Source: Mariaggregatimicrobium sp964498785
Lineage (GTDB): Bacteria; Zhuqueibacterota; Zhuqueibacteria; Thermofontimicrobiales; Thiofontviventaceae
NCBI GenBank assembly: GCA_964498785.1
Contig: CAZCJL010000020.1
Location: 1-64,000 of the forward strand
Direction: 5' to 3'
DNA: 64,000 nucleotides
A program made the translations under genes and the position numbers. The notes under the pieces are model-generated. The model did not search any database and was not told the origin of the DNA. It saw only the letters and a list, made by a program, of their open reading frames with translations. Positions 8,779 to 18,381 of this stretch are shown one piece after another; the stretch's first letter is position 1; every line of letters begins with the position of its first letter.

Positions 8779-9789
8779 ATGTTCAATATCGCACGGAAAA
8801 GGCATATTCACAACTTTTATTTGGCAAAGACAGTCAAAAAAGCTCCACATATTGAAGAAACAATGAATTATGGAGTTAATTTAAAACGATCAGTAGTTAT
8901 ATCTTTATTATTAATAATTATTTGTTTCAATTTATATCCTTATTATACGAAACAAAAAATCTATAAAAAAATACAAGATATTTCAACATTAGAGGTTATC
9001 GATATTCCTGTTATCGAGTTAGAACAGCCACCACCACCTCCGGTTAACATAGTAGAGCCAATGACGATGGTCAAAGTTGAAGAACCAAAAGTCGACAAGG
9101 AAAATCTGAAAGAAGAAATTAAAGAAATGGATCTTAAATTGGATATAGCAAATGATGATAATGAATTGTTATTGGCAAGTTCTCAATTGGGTGATTTCGG
9201 CTCTTTAAGTTTCTCATCGAGAAATATTGATCGTCAATCAATGGGATCATTGGACTTAGAGTATAGTCGATCTCGTCCAAATCTCAATTCGGGAAACCCC
9301 CTTTCGTTAGATCTTGGTTCGCCGGATGCAAAAGTCAATAAAAAATATAAGGAAAAATCAATTAATTTAGATACAAAATCGTTGGTCGCTCAAAATAAAC
9401 CGAAAAAGCCAAAGAAACCAATATCGAATTACGAGTCAAATTTAGAAAAAGTTATTCAAGTAGATAAAGATCAATTTTTATTACGAGAGTCTGAATCAAC
9501 AATTGGCACCACAGAATTTAAAACATGGAATCGAATTAACGCGGTTCTCGACCGTCTTAATAAAGATCGTTATGGTGAATTGCCTGTAAATGTCAAACGT
9601 ATTTCCAATGGACTGGCAGTTTCATTTTCCTACAGAAATGGGAAGGCTCATGATATTTTTTGGTCAAAAGGCGGAAAAGTAATTATTCGTGTTACCGGAG
9701 CACAACCAAAAAGCAATATCGATGAGTTACAAAGAGCGTATGACGCTTTATTGCGGTTGTTGTACAAAACAAATTCTTCGACGTCATGA
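8779..9789 (+). CDS. TonB-like inner-membrane/periplasmic protein
   Basis: A 336-residue protein with one membrane helix (about 38-54), then LEVIDIPVIELEQPPPPPVN with a five-proline run (84-88), an acidic low-complexity periplasmic stretch and a small C-terminal alpha/beta region (about 250-330). The single anchor plus proline-rich stalk is the layout of TonB energy transducers, but the C-terminal part lacks the usual TonB_C pattern, so the partner may differ. An in-frame ATG at 8863 (MNYGVNLKRS), nearer the helix, could be the true start; neither has a strong ribosome site. It overlaps the next gene by 4 nt and appears to head a six-gene operon. Confidence 0.7.
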   Translation: MFNIARKRHIHNFYLAKTVKKAPHIEETMNYGVNLKRSVVISLLLIIICFNLYPYYTKQKIYKKIQDISTLEVIDIPVIELEQPPPPPVNIVEPMTMVKVEEPKVDKENLKEEIKEMDLKLDIANDDNELLLASSQLGDFGSLSFSSRNIDRQSMGSLDLEYSRSRPNLNSGNPLSLDLGSPDAKVNKKYKEKSINLDTKSLVAQNKPKKPKKPISNYESNLEKVIQVDKDQFLLRESESTIGTTEFKTWNRINAVLDRLNKDRYGELPVNVKRISNGLAVSFSYRNGKAHDIFWSKGGKVIIRVTGAQPKSNIDELQRAYDALLRLLYKTNSSTS

Positions 9790-10481
9790 CTAAAATCAAA
9801 TGCTTAATAATTATGTTACTTTTCTTTACATTATTTCTTCCTCTTTCCGCACAAGAAGTGCATAACATTTTTTCAAAAGTAAAGATTGAATTCACAAATC
9901 AAAATTATCATGCAGTGTTAAATTTATGTCGCGAAATTGAAAGAATATGTAGCATAAATCCTGTTTCAGAATGTTATTTTACAAATGTGATGAAAAATGT
10001 TTATCGCTATAAGGGATTATCTGAATTTGAAATTTATAAACAAGAATTAAAGCCGAAAAGACTTGAAAATTCTATTCAATCGCTGGAAATTAGTTATGGT
10101 CTTTATCGTGATGCAGAAATTTTATATACGTATGGGTATCTATTAGCGGTACAAGCAATATTATTGAAAAATGTGAATGATTTGGATGGTCTTGTTAAAG
10201 CCTGGAAAGGAATTATTGAATTATATGGCCATAATAACTGGCAGGTAAATAAAGATTTAATTGAAAAAATTAAAGACTACATTAAAGTGACTGAAAAATT
10301 TGTTATTAAAGTTCCGAGTAAGAATTATGGGGGGCATTATGCAAAATTTATGATTGTCATGGCATGTGATTTAGCGGAAAATGCTCAGTTGAACTACGAT
10401 GATCAAAATTTTTTTAACACATACAAAAAAAAATATAACACAAGTAAAATTAATAGGTTAATAGATAAGTTAACGGAGTAG
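9786..10481 (+). CDS. Secreted protein, paralogue of the next gene (family A, short)
   Basis: A 231-residue protein with a type I signal peptide ending LPLSA, with cleavage likely before Gln23. The mature part is helical and shares a pattern with the N-terminal 220 residues of the next protein: CYFTNVMKNVYRYKGLSEFE here, CRYTDVMKQVYQFKGFSEYK there. Conserved cysteines precede this segment in both. I recognise no known family. The start overlaps the stop of the TonB-like gene (ATGA), so translation is probably coupled. Probably periplasmic or outer-membrane associated. Confidence 0.75.
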   Translation: MTKIKCLIIMLLFFTLFLPLSAQEVHNIFSKVKIEFTNQNYHAVLNLCREIERICSINPVSECYFTNVMKNVYRYKGLSEFEIYKQELKPKRLENSIQSLEISYGLYRDAEILYTYGYLLAVQAILLKNVNDLDGLVKAWKGIIELYGHNNWQVNKDLIEKIKDYIKVTEKFVIKVPSKNYGGHYAKFMIVMACDLAENAQLNYDDQNFFNTYKKKYNTSKINRLIDKLTE

Positions 10482-10486
10482 CTGTT

Positions 10487-11932
10487 ATGAGAAAGTTTGG
10501 TTCTCTTTTTTTAGTGCTTTTCATCTTAATTCTCTCAACTTCTCATTTACATGCACAGAATGTAAGATCACTGTATAATAAAGTGAAAAAAGCGCACAAA
10601 GAAGATAATTTTGCCACTGTGGTAAATCTTTGTAAACAAATAATTTTGAGATGCGAGCAAAATTATCCTGATGCCGAATGTCGATATACAGATGTTATGA
10701 AACAAGTATATCAATTTAAGGGTTTTTCAGAATACAAGCTCTATTTAAGGGAAAATAATCTGGATCGTCTTGAAGACGCTATCAATTCGCTTATTAAAAG
10801 TTATGATCTTTATGGTGATCCATACATTTCCTTTAATTTCGGTTATATGCAATCATTATTAGCGATCAAAAGAGAAGATGGCCGAAATCTAGATGGACTT
10901 GTGAATGCATGGAGAGGTATTTTAGGATTATATGCAAATGAAGAATGGTCTGTGTCTAACGATCTGCTTGACAAATTAAAAATCTTCACCCAGCAGTCAG
11001 TTGAATTAGCGATTACACCGTCTGATAGTGCTTTTACCACTGGGCGCTTTAATGGCTTTATGATTCAATTAGCTTGTGACCTGGCAAAAACTCGCCGGTT
11101 ATCCCGGGAGGATAGTCTGTTTTTCAACATCTACTATAGTCGAGCTGTTGAAGATGAAATAAATTTACGGGGAAATGAGTGGCGAGCCCGAGGATTTTCA
11201 GCACAAAAGCTTTTCAAAGAAAATCCAAATGATTCTACTTACAGAGTGGCGCGGAAGTATTTGGAGCTTGCTTTTCGTTTTGCAAAAAGCGCTCAAAGAC
11301 AGGCTGAAATGTTGAAAGAACTTACCAAAGTTGCACTTTACATGGAAAAATATGGAAAAAAAAGCCAAAGAGAAACCGAACTACAATATGCACGGGAAAA
11401 AGCAAGTCAGGCCTATGCAATCTTAATAGAACATAGCTCTGATATTGACCGTGAGTTAGAAAATGAGATCAAAAAAGTATATGGTAATGCAATCTTTCGG
11501 CTTGTTGATTACTATTTTAGTATGGCAACGGCAAAAGACCGCATGAATGCGTTTTACCGTGCAAAACGAGTTGGAGACGAATTATTAGTCTCGGATGGTA
11601 GCGGCGGACTTGTGCAAAAATTCGAATGGGAAGGTTATGAGGACTTGTATCTGAAACTATCTGATGTAGGTTACGAAATTGGCGAAGAACATTTCGCAGT
11701 CGATATGGTAGATAAGGCCTGGAAAGCAGCTTTAAAAATAAATAAAATTACCCTACCACAAATTTACGGGGCTGTCCCCTCTCAAAAGGCCAAAGAATTA
11801 TTACAGTTTGCCCAGGTATATCATCAGATCGCTGAACGTTTTGGTTTACAATCAGTTTTACACTGGTTGCGACCGATTATTAAAAATCTGACGAATAAAT
11901 CAGTATTAACTTCATCAGGAGGCGCATATTAA
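10487..11932 (+). CDS. Secreted helical-repeat protein (family A, long)
   Basis: A 481-residue protein with a signal peptide ending HLHA, cleavage likely before Gln24. Residues about 25-220 are paralogous to the preceding gene product; the C-terminal half (about 225-470) is an extra all-helical part with repeat-like character (YRVARKYLELAFRFAKSAQR, QYAREKASQAYAILIEH), reminiscent of degenerate TPRs. No catalytic motif seen. Begins 5 nt after its shorter paralogue, and its stop overlaps the next start by 1 nt (TAATG). Function unknown. Confidence 0.75.
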   Translation: MRKFGSLFLVLFILILSTSHLHAQNVRSLYNKVKKAHKEDNFATVVNLCKQIILRCEQNYPDAECRYTDVMKQVYQFKGFSEYKLYLRENNLDRLEDAINSLIKSYDLYGDPYISFNFGYMQSLLAIKREDGRNLDGLVNAWRGILGLYANEEWSVSNDLLDKLKIFTQQSVELAITPSDSAFTTGRFNGFMIQLACDLAKTRRLSREDSLFFNIYYSRAVEDEINLRGNEWRARGFSAQKLFKENPNDSTYRVARKYLELAFRFAKSAQRQAEMLKELTKVALYMEKYGKKSQRETELQYAREKASQAYAILIEHSSDIDRELENEIKKVYGNAIFRLVDYYFSMATAKDRMNAFYRAKRVGDELLVSDGSGGLVQKFEWEGYEDLYLKLSDVGYEIGEEHFAVDMVDKAWKAALKINKITLPQIYGAVPSQKAKELLQFAQVYHQIAERFGLQSVLHWLRPIIKNLTNKSVLTSSGGAY

Positions 11933-12468
11933 TGAGATGTCGAATCAGATGTTTGATAATCCTATTGACAATTTGTAATATATCCTTAATTTGGGGGCAG
12001 TCGGTTTTTGAGACAACTTTTGAAAAACAAATGATCGATTATGAATATGATGTTGTTCGAACCTATAATGAACTACAAAAGTTTTTATACGATTGCGAAC
12101 CGAATTCCGCTGAACAGGAAGCATTTGAAAATCTGCTTTCGATTTATGTTGATAGAATACTGGAAATTTATAGCACCATGCAAAGATTATCTGGTTCAAC
12201 ACTTGAAACATATCGTGGTGTTGCCGCACGTGCTTTAATATTTCGGACATTGACCTATTTAGAACAATCCAAAACATCAGAAGAGCATTATCGTAGAGCT
12301 GCAGATGATTATAAACAGGCGCTGCAACTCTATCAGAAAGGTCGAAATATCCCTATCATGAATAAAAGATTACCCTATGAAGTATGGATTGGCAAAAAGA
12401 TGTATACTCGCCTCTCAGATTTATTGGATGATAAAAGTAAAGGGTTTGATTTGTTAGATTCTTTTTAA
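11932..12468 (+). CDS. Secreted protein (family B, short)
   Basis: A 178-residue protein with a signal peptide ending LIWG, cleavage likely before Gln23. The mature part is helical and parallels the first 170 residues of the next gene product: AARALIFRTLTYLEQ here and AARSLIFRALTYLEK there, with YVDRILEIYSTM versus YVSQILEIYETL just before. It lacks the C-terminal domain of its paralogue. No family recognised; function unknown. Confidence 0.72.
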   Translation: MRCRIRCLIILLTICNISLIWGQSVFETTFEKQMIDYEYDVVRTYNELQKFLYDCEPNSAEQEAFENLLSIYVDRILEIYSTMQRLSGSTLETYRGVAARALIFRTLTYLEQSKTSEEHYRRAADDYKQALQLYQKGRNIPIMNKRLPYEVWIGKKMYTRLSDLLDDKSKGFDLLDSF

Positions 12469-12502
12469 TGATAAAAATATTTATTTATAATCGGGTAGTT
12501 AA

Positions 12503-13756
12503 ATGAAAACGCATATTAGTAGTTTACTAATTACATTCCTGGTAATTCCTTTCTTTTGTTTCGGACAAAGTCATCATAATATTCTCATAAATAAAATGGA
12601 GGAATACGAGGAAGATATTCAAAACACATATAGCGAGTATCAAAAAGTTTATTATGAAAGAAAATCAAGCAAAAGTGAATTACTGGCGTTTGAAGAAATC
12701 ATTTCTGTTTATGTTTCACAAATTCTGGAAATTTATGAAACACTTACGCTATCTTCTATTAAGATGATGGAAAAACCGCGTGATATTGCTGCGCGCTCAT
12801 TGATATTTCGGGCACTAACATATCTTGAAAAAGCACCACTAAATGTTGAGTTTTACGAAAAAGCGTGCTATGATTATTATCGTGCACTGGATATGTACAA
12901 TGAAAGTAATAAAGTCCCTGTAATTTTAAAATCATTGCCTAAACCAATTCGTGTTGCGAATATTGAATATAAACGTTTAATTGATTTAATTGAAGCAAAA
13001 GGAAATGAGTTGTTTTCGTTCGGAAAGGTGAAGATTGTTCTAAAAAGCTTTAAAATTACATCAAATTTAAATGCAGAGTCTTTTGAATTTATACGCTTTA
13101 GCTCTCCTGCCCGGACAAGAAAATATACCTATGATGAGGCCGAAACCAGAATTAAGAGTGCTTTTAGCGAAATCCTATTTAACAATAATTCTAATAGTTT
13201 CTTTTTGGCATTGCCAGAAGGTTCATATTTTATTCGATCACGCACAATTGATAACCCTTTATTTCCCTATTTATCCGCTATTTATGTTCGAGCAAACCAA
13301 CAACAGGAATATGTTATTGAACCCCTGGTCGATTGGATAATAATGTACGAAAATCCAACCACAAAACAACCAGATTTTTATAAAGCGAATGATTCTTTCT
13401 CCGTGAATGGCCAGGGACAGGGCAATGGTGGTTCTTCTTTTATTTCAAATTACAACAGGGAAAACAATGAAACTGTAAATCTATCGATAATCGACGATGC
13501 TATATCAAATACAATTGAGAATGTTGATATTAATAAAATATTTAATTTACGAGATCCCTGGATTCGTAGTCGGTTTGCGAATGTCGCATCAAAAACTATT
13601 TTGATGCGCTTATCGTCATCACAATATTATAATAGCTGGAGTAATTGGTGGGATGCATGGGAGATTTCTAAAGAAATTACATCTCAATTTAGTCCGGGAA
13701 ATGCAGTACCAACCGAATTAATACAATTGGTTCATCAGGTTTTACTGAAATTCTAA
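12503..13756 (+). CDS. Secreted protein (family B, long)
   Basis: A 417-residue protein with a signal peptide ending FCFG, cleavage likely before Gln22. Residues about 25-175 match the preceding short paralogue. A middle beta-rich segment (about 175-290, with VKIVLKSFKITSNLNAESFE and LPEGSYFIRSR) could be a binding or presentation domain. The C-terminal part is helical and rich in tryptophan (SWSNWWDAWEI). No enzyme motif. Lies 34 nt after its paralogue in the same operon. Confidence 0.72.
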   Translation: MKTHISSLLITFLVIPFFCFGQSHHNILINKMEEYEEDIQNTYSEYQKVYYERKSSKSELLAFEEIISVYVSQILEIYETLTLSSIKMMEKPRDIAARSLIFRALTYLEKAPLNVEFYEKACYDYYRALDMYNESNKVPVILKSLPKPIRVANIEYKRLIDLIEAKGNELFSFGKVKIVLKSFKITSNLNAESFEFIRFSSPARTRKYTYDEAETRIKSAFSEILFNNNSNSFFLALPEGSYFIRSRTIDNPLFPYLSAIYVRANQQQEYVIEPLVDWIIMYENPTTKQPDFYKANDSFSVNGQGQGNGGSSFISNYNRENNETVNLSIIDDAISNTIENVDINKIFNLRDPWIRSRFANVASKTILMRLSSSQYYNSWSNWWDAWEISKEITSQFSPGNAVPTELIQLVHQVLLKF

Positions 13757-13771
13757 TTAAAAGGAAATAAT

Positions 13772-14755
13772 ATGCGGTTTTTTAAATACATGCTGATTCT
13801 GGGATTCTTCCTGTTAGTAGTTGCAAACGTTTCTGGACAAAGTTTTGATAAAAGTATTTTGAAAAAATATGAAGAGTGTTGGTCCGCTAAAAAAGAAACT
13901 ACACTACTGGACACAATAAAAGTCGCAATGAGTAAGAAGAAAATTGAAGAACATTTCAGAAGACATGATTTTATCCAGACTTTTGGATGCGCTTATGAAG
14001 AAAACGATATTCAACAAAATTCGATTCGAGCTGTATATCGTGCAATCATTCAATCGACTCGGAATCGAAATGTTAAATTAAGAGATGATTTATTAGCTGC
14101 TTTACGAGCCAATCCTCCACGTCCGGATAATTTGATGAGAGAATATTCGATTTATGTGAATATTCCACTTCAAAATGGTGTAAAAGCAGCCAGATATGAA
14201 ATTAAAATACTCGATCTCATTGCAGTTTCAACTATTGAATCTGAAATGGCGGTTTGGACACGTATCGTTACCCGATTCGCATATAAAGAGGATTTTAACA
14301 AAATAAGCGAAACCAAACAGGTAGAGTCGGAATTTGTGCAAGTGATGCAAAGGGCACAGGAAATTCTTACTGCTATTGAAAGAAAGAAATTTTCATCAAT
14401 TAAAAAAATGCTAAATATAGGTAATGTTGCAGATGTTTATCCGGAGTCAATCGATGATTTAAGTTTTGGAGACTCTATGCATTTATTTGATGAACAAAAT
14501 CAAAAAAAGACTTATTTAGGGATATATTTGGGCAAAGGCATTTTTGCAAGTGATTCACCCGATCATGGCGTCGTTGTTTGTAAATTCGGCGAAGAAAGGT
14601 TGTATGGGATTCGAATTGATACCAATACATTTCGTCGTACTACGACTATTTTTGCAGAATTAAATTACCAGGCCCCTGAAATTATTTTACAATGTTTATT
14701 CATTAAATTCGGAGCAAAAAAACCACAAGGATTACCATCGTTGGATAATTTATAA
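13772..14755 (+). CDS. Secreted protein of unknown function, last gene of the TonB-like operon
   Basis: A 327-residue protein with a signal peptide ending ANVSG, cleavage likely before Gln24. The mature part is mostly helical up to about residue 220, then a short beta-rich end (KKTYLGIYLGKGIFASD, VVVCKFGEERLYGIRID). No paralogue in the cluster and no family recognised. Spaced 15 nt from the previous gene and preceded by AAAGGAAA. The gene is followed by about 60 nt and then the promoter of the RRM gene; no clear terminator is seen. Confidence 0.7.
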   Translation: MRFFKYMLILGFFLLVVANVSGQSFDKSILKKYEECWSAKKETTLLDTIKVAMSKKKIEEHFRRHDFIQTFGCAYEENDIQQNSIRAVYRAIIQSTRNRNVKLRDDLLAALRANPPRPDNLMREYSIYVNIPLQNGVKAARYEIKILDLIAVSTIESEMAVWTRIVTRFAYKEDFNKISETKQVESEFVQVMQRAQEILTAIERKKFSSIKKMLNIGNVADVYPESIDDLSFGDSMHLFDEQNQKKTYLGIYLGKGIFASDSPDHGVVVCKFGEERLYGIRIDTNTFRRTTTIFAELNYQAPEIILQCLFIKFGAKKPQGLPSLDNL

Positions 14756-14818
14756 TTCTGTTAAGTCATCTCTCTCCCCAAATTTATATAATATTGACAT
14801 ATTTTTGTAATTTTAAGG

Positions 14819-14847
14819 TTGACTAATTCAAAAAAATTTCCTATAAT
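14819..14847 (+). promoter_or_regulatory. Sigma-70-type promoter for the RRM gene and downstream operon
   Basis: TTGACT (14819-14824), a 17-nt spacer and TATAAT (14842-14847). Transcription would begin near 14854, giving a leader of about 148 nt before the ATG at 15002. The spacing and hexamers are near-perfect for housekeeping sigma factor. Confidence 0.7.
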
Positions 14848-14871
14848 TGTGTATGTTTATCAAAATCTAAA

Positions 14872-14895
14872 CATGCATTATGGCATGGATTTTTT
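14872..14895 (+). promoter_or_regulatory. Short hairpin and T-run in the RRM leader
   Basis: CATGC-ATTATG-GCATG (14872-14887) followed by GATTTTTT. It starts about 18 nt after the predicted transcription start. The stem is only 5 bp, so it is a weak terminator at best; it could act as an attenuator or temperature-sensitive element. Confidence 0.35.
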
Positions 14896-15001
14896 ATACT
14901 GGATTAGTCTTTTTTTTTAATTCAAATAAACATAAAATTAAATAATGAGGTATGTATGACATGTAATTGAACCTTAATCTTTAATCTTAGGAGGGAGACA
15001 C

Positions 15002-15283
15002 ATGAATATTTATATTGGCAATTTGCCAAAGGATATGGAGGAAGAAGAACTTTTTGAAATGTTCACAGAGTACGGTTCTGTCAAAACTGTCAAAATAATC
15101 CGCGATCGACATACAAAAATTTCTCGTGGTTATGGTTTTATCGAAATGGATGATGAAAAGGCAGCGAGAGAGGCAATTAATGATTGGGATCAAGGCTCAA
15201 TTGATGATAACATCATTAGTGTTAAGGTTGCTTATTCATCACTAAAAAAACGATCCGTAATGAATCAAGCACATGCTTCTTAA
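15002..15283 (+). CDS. RRM-domain RNA-binding protein
   Basis: A 93-residue protein that is one RNA recognition motif. RNP2 is IYIGNL (residues 3-8) and RNP1 is RGYGFIEM (about 40-47), both with the aromatic residues that stack on RNA. Such small single-RRM proteins occur in cyanobacteria and many other phyla, where some are cold-induced RNA chaperones. A strong AGGAGGG ribosome site precedes the ATG, and the gene has a long leader behind a consensus promoter. The symporter gene follows after 28 nt. Confidence 0.92.
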   Translation: MNIYIGNLPKDMEEEELFEMFTEYGSVKTVKIIRDRHTKISRGYGFIEMDDEKAAREAINDWDQGSIDDNIISVKVAYSSLKKRSVMNQAHAS

Positions 15284-15311
15284 TTCCCTTTGAAATTAGA
15301 TAGGAGGGTTA

Positions 15312-17132
15312 GTGCACTTAATTGATTATACCATTCTATTTCTCTACTTAAGCGCAATGATCATTGTTGGTGTGTTGCTCCAAAAACGAGCATCTGCTGG
15401 TATCGACTCTTATTTTTTAGGAAATAGAAAATTACCCTGGTGGGTACTGGGAGCATCAGGCATGGCATCGAATCTGGATGTTAGTGGAACGATGATTAAT
15501 ACAGCCTGGATTTTTGCTCTGGGAGCTATCGGTTTTTTTATTGAAATTCGAGGTGGCGTTACGCTTATTATGGCTTTCCTGATGATCTTTATGGGAAAAT
15601 GGAACCGCCGCGCCAAAGTGATGACGATGGCAGAATGGATGGCATTTCGCTTTGGAAAAGATAAAGAAGGTAACATTGCCAGATTGATTGCCGCTATTTC
15701 TATCATTATTGTGACAATCGCGATGATAACCTACTTTGCTGTTGGTTCCGGTAAATTTATTGGGGAATTTTTAGGTATCCCCGCTTTCTTAGGCCAACCA
15801 CCAGAATTTTGGGCAGCATCAATTATGATTGTTCTTGCTATGATTTATACTGTGGCAAGTGGTTTGTATGGAGTTGTCTGGACTGATGTTTTTCAGGGTT
15901 TCCTGATTTTCGGACTCATTATTTATATAATTGCACTCGCCTTTTTTAAATACCCTCTTCCAGAGATTTTTGATATTTCGGTACCTCTTAAAGGTGGAGG
16001 GTTCCAACTAATTGAGGGAGTTTCCCGCCAACAATGGACGAGCATTGTCCCGCCCTGGAAATTGGACTTTGGCCCAGAAAGCGCCTATTCGATCTATAAT
16101 CTGTTTGGAATAGCAATTGTTTTTTATCTTCTCAAAGTAACAATTGAAGGGGCAGGTGGAACCAGTGGTTATATGATCCAACGATTTTTTGCAGCACGAA
16201 GTGACAGAGAATCCGGCTTATTATCTCTTTTCTGGACATTTTTGCTTGCTTTTCGCTGGCCTTTTGTTGCTGCAATTGCCATAATGGGAATTTCGTACGG
16301 GACCAGCAGTAATGCTGTTATTCAGGATCCTGAAAAAGTCATTCCAATTGTCATCTACAATGTCGTTCCAACGGGAATAAAAGGGTTGCTCATTGCAGGA
16401 TTAATGGCCGCTGCCATGTCTACATTCGACTCGACTGTTAATTCTGGAGCTTCTTATTGGGTTAAAGATATCTATCAGGCATTTATCAATCCGAATGCAT
16501 CGTCACGACAACTGATGTCTCATAGTCGATGGGCTTCCATTGTCATTGTGTTGTTAGGTTTGTTTTTTAGTATTTTTATCAAAAATATTAATGATATTTG
16601 GGGTTGGCTTACAATGAGCATTGGTGCTGGGATGATTATCCCAACGCTGGCGCGCTGGTATTGGTGGCGCTTGAACGGATATGGTTTTGCAATTGGCACA
16701 ATCTTTGGCATGATTGCCGCTATTTTCCAACGGCTCGTTATGCCCGATGTGCCGGAGTATATTGCGTTCAGTTTTGCTTCGGGAATTTCTTTTATTACAA
16801 TGATTTTCGGAACAATACTGACAAATCCTACCAATGAAAAAGTACTCTATAATTTCTATAGAGAAACCCGACCATTTGGTTTTTGGGGGCAAGTAAGGAA
16901 ACAAATTCCTGAGAGAATTATTGATAAAGTAAACAAAGAAAACCGCAGAGATATTATTGCGACATTTATTGCTGTTCCATGGCAGCTTGTTTTATTCATG
17001 ACGCTAATGATGATACCAATGAAAAGATGGGATGTTTTCGGATATCTCAGTATCATGCTCGTTGGCTTATCAGTCGGCCTTTATTTTTTCTGGTATCGAC
17101 ATCTATCCACTGAAGTAAAAATGGATGAATAA
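15312..17132 (+). CDS. Sodium:solute symporter family transporter
   Basis: An inner-membrane protein of 606 residues with about 13-14 membrane helices, of the SSS (solute/sodium symporter) family. Family segments: DYTILFLYLSAMIIVGV at the N-terminus, SYFLGNRKLPWWVLGASGMA, GLYGVVWTDVFQGF and MAAAMSTFDSTVNSGASYWV. The substrate cannot be read from sequence; the neighbouring sugar ABC importer suggests a carbohydrate or organic acid. The start is GTG at 15312 with AGGAGGG just upstream; the conserved N-terminal helix begins straight after. Confidence 0.88.
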   Translation: MHLIDYTILFLYLSAMIIVGVLLQKRASAGIDSYFLGNRKLPWWVLGASGMASNLDVSGTMINTAWIFALGAIGFFIEIRGGVTLIMAFLMIFMGKWNRRAKVMTMAEWMAFRFGKDKEGNIARLIAAISIIIVTIAMITYFAVGSGKFIGEFLGIPAFLGQPPEFWAASIMIVLAMIYTVASGLYGVVWTDVFQGFLIFGLIIYIIALAFFKYPLPEIFDISVPLKGGGFQLIEGVSRQQWTSIVPPWKLDFGPESAYSIYNLFGIAIVFYLLKVTIEGAGGTSGYMIQRFFAARSDRESGLLSLFWTFLLAFRWPFVAAIAIMGISYGTSSNAVIQDPEKVIPIVIYNVVPTGIKGLLIAGLMAAAMSTFDSTVNSGASYWVKDIYQAFINPNASSRQLMSHSRWASIVIVLLGLFFSIFIKNINDIWGWLTMSIGAGMIIPTLARWYWWRLNGYGFAIGTIFGMIAAIFQRLVMPDVPEYIAFSFASGISFITMIFGTILTNPTNEKVLYNFYRETRPFGFWGQVRKQIPERIIDKVNKENRRDIIATFIAVPWQLVLFMTLMMIPMKRWDVFGYLSIMLVGLSVGLYFFWYRHLSTEVKMDE

Positions 17133-17156
17133 TCATTTAAATTATTGCTGTAATAC

Positions 17157-18380
17157 ATGAGAAAAGCCCTGATTTTTACAATTTTCGTTTTTGTTGTTCT
17201 CACATGTAGCCGGAAAAATGAAAAACGGATTGTCGTGTGGCATTCAATGCGGCCGGCTGCTACAGAGATACTCAAAGAACAATTAAAAATATTTAGCAAA
17301 ATGCATCCTGATTGGGAATTTCGGGAGCTTTTCTATGATCCGGAAACAGCACGCACAAATTTTATTATATCTGCTATCGGAGGAAGCGGCCCGGATTTGT
17401 TTTGGGGGGCAAGTGATAATATCGGGCCCTTTGTTGAACTTGAGGTTATTAAACCCATAGAACCGTATGTCTCACAAGCGTTCCTGGATAGCTTTATAAC
17501 TGATCCTATCTCCGCAAATACATGGTTTCAAGAACATCTCTATCAGGTTGCAGACAGAGTTGGTAATCATCTTTGTCTTGTTTACAATAAAAAATATATC
17601 GCAAATCCTCCGATAACCATGTCTCAGCTAATTGAAATTGGCCAAAATTTAATGGCAAATTCTGATTTTCCTGATCTTGATTATGCATTGGCATGGAACT
17701 ACACGGAACCCTTTTTTGCAATTCCATTCATTGGCGGTTTCGGCGGGTGGATAATAGATGAAAATAATCAACCAACTCTTAATACACCGGCAACTATTAA
17801 AGCAGCACAATTTATTTACGATCTCGCAAATGTCGAAAAAATTATCCCAATTGAAAGCGATTATGAAACTGCCAACGCGTTATTTAAAGACGGCCTAACT
17901 GCAATGATCATTAATGGACCCTGGTCATGGAACACGTATATTGATAACGGAATTGATATCGGAATTGCCCGTATTCCAAAGATTGATGAAACAGGTTTAT
18001 GGCCCACTCCCATTATCTCACCATTAGGATATTCATTAAATACAAATATATATGGGGAAAAACTTAAAATCACTATCGAACTGCTGAAATTCCTTACATC
18101 ACCTGAAGTAGAACTTCAATTTACGAAATTCATGGCAACAGTACCTTCACGAAAAGAAGCATTTAAAACCTCATTTGTTACGACTAATGAACTGCTCAGA
18201 ACTTCAATCACCCAGATTGAAGTTGGAAAACCAATGCCTGTTGTTACAGAATTACGGTGGATATGGGATGCAATGCGGCCGGCTTATCAGGGAATTTTTA
18301 CTGGTAAATATTCACCGGAACAAGCCGCTAATATGATGCAGGAACTTGCTGTTAAACTAATAAAAGAAAACAGACGATAA
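17157..18380 (+). CDS. Sugar ABC transporter substrate-binding lipoprotein (MalE-like)
   Basis: Extracytoplasmic binding protein that delivers a sugar or oligosaccharide to the MalF/MalG-type permease encoded next. The lipobox VLTC with Cys17 indicates lipid anchoring. The fold signatures are RIVVWHSM at the N-terminus, GGSGPDLFWGASDNI, FIGGFGGWIIDENN, AMIINGPWSW and LLKFLTSPEVELQF. 407 residues is typical of family 1 binding proteins. It abuts the permease gene (1 nt gap). No ATPase (MalK/MsmX type) gene is present in the window, so the ATPase is probably shared and encoded elsewhere. Confidence 0.9.
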   Translation: MRKALIFTIFVFVVLTCSRKNEKRIVVWHSMRPAATEILKEQLKIFSKMHPDWEFRELFYDPETARTNFIISAIGGSGPDLFWGASDNIGPFVELEVIKPIEPYVSQAFLDSFITDPISANTWFQEHLYQVADRVGNHLCLVYNKKYIANPPITMSQLIEIGQNLMANSDFPDLDYALAWNYTEPFFAIPFIGGFGGWIIDENNQPTLNTPATIKAAQFIYDLANVEKIIPIESDYETANALFKDGLTAMIINGPWSWNTYIDNGIDIGIARIPKIDETGLWPTPIISPLGYSLNTNIYGEKLKITIELLKFLTSPEVELQFTKFMATVPSRKEAFKTSFVTTNELLRTSITQIEVGKPMPVVTELRWIWDAMRPAYQGIFTGKYSPEQAANMMQELAVKLIKENRR

Positions 18381-18381
18381 A

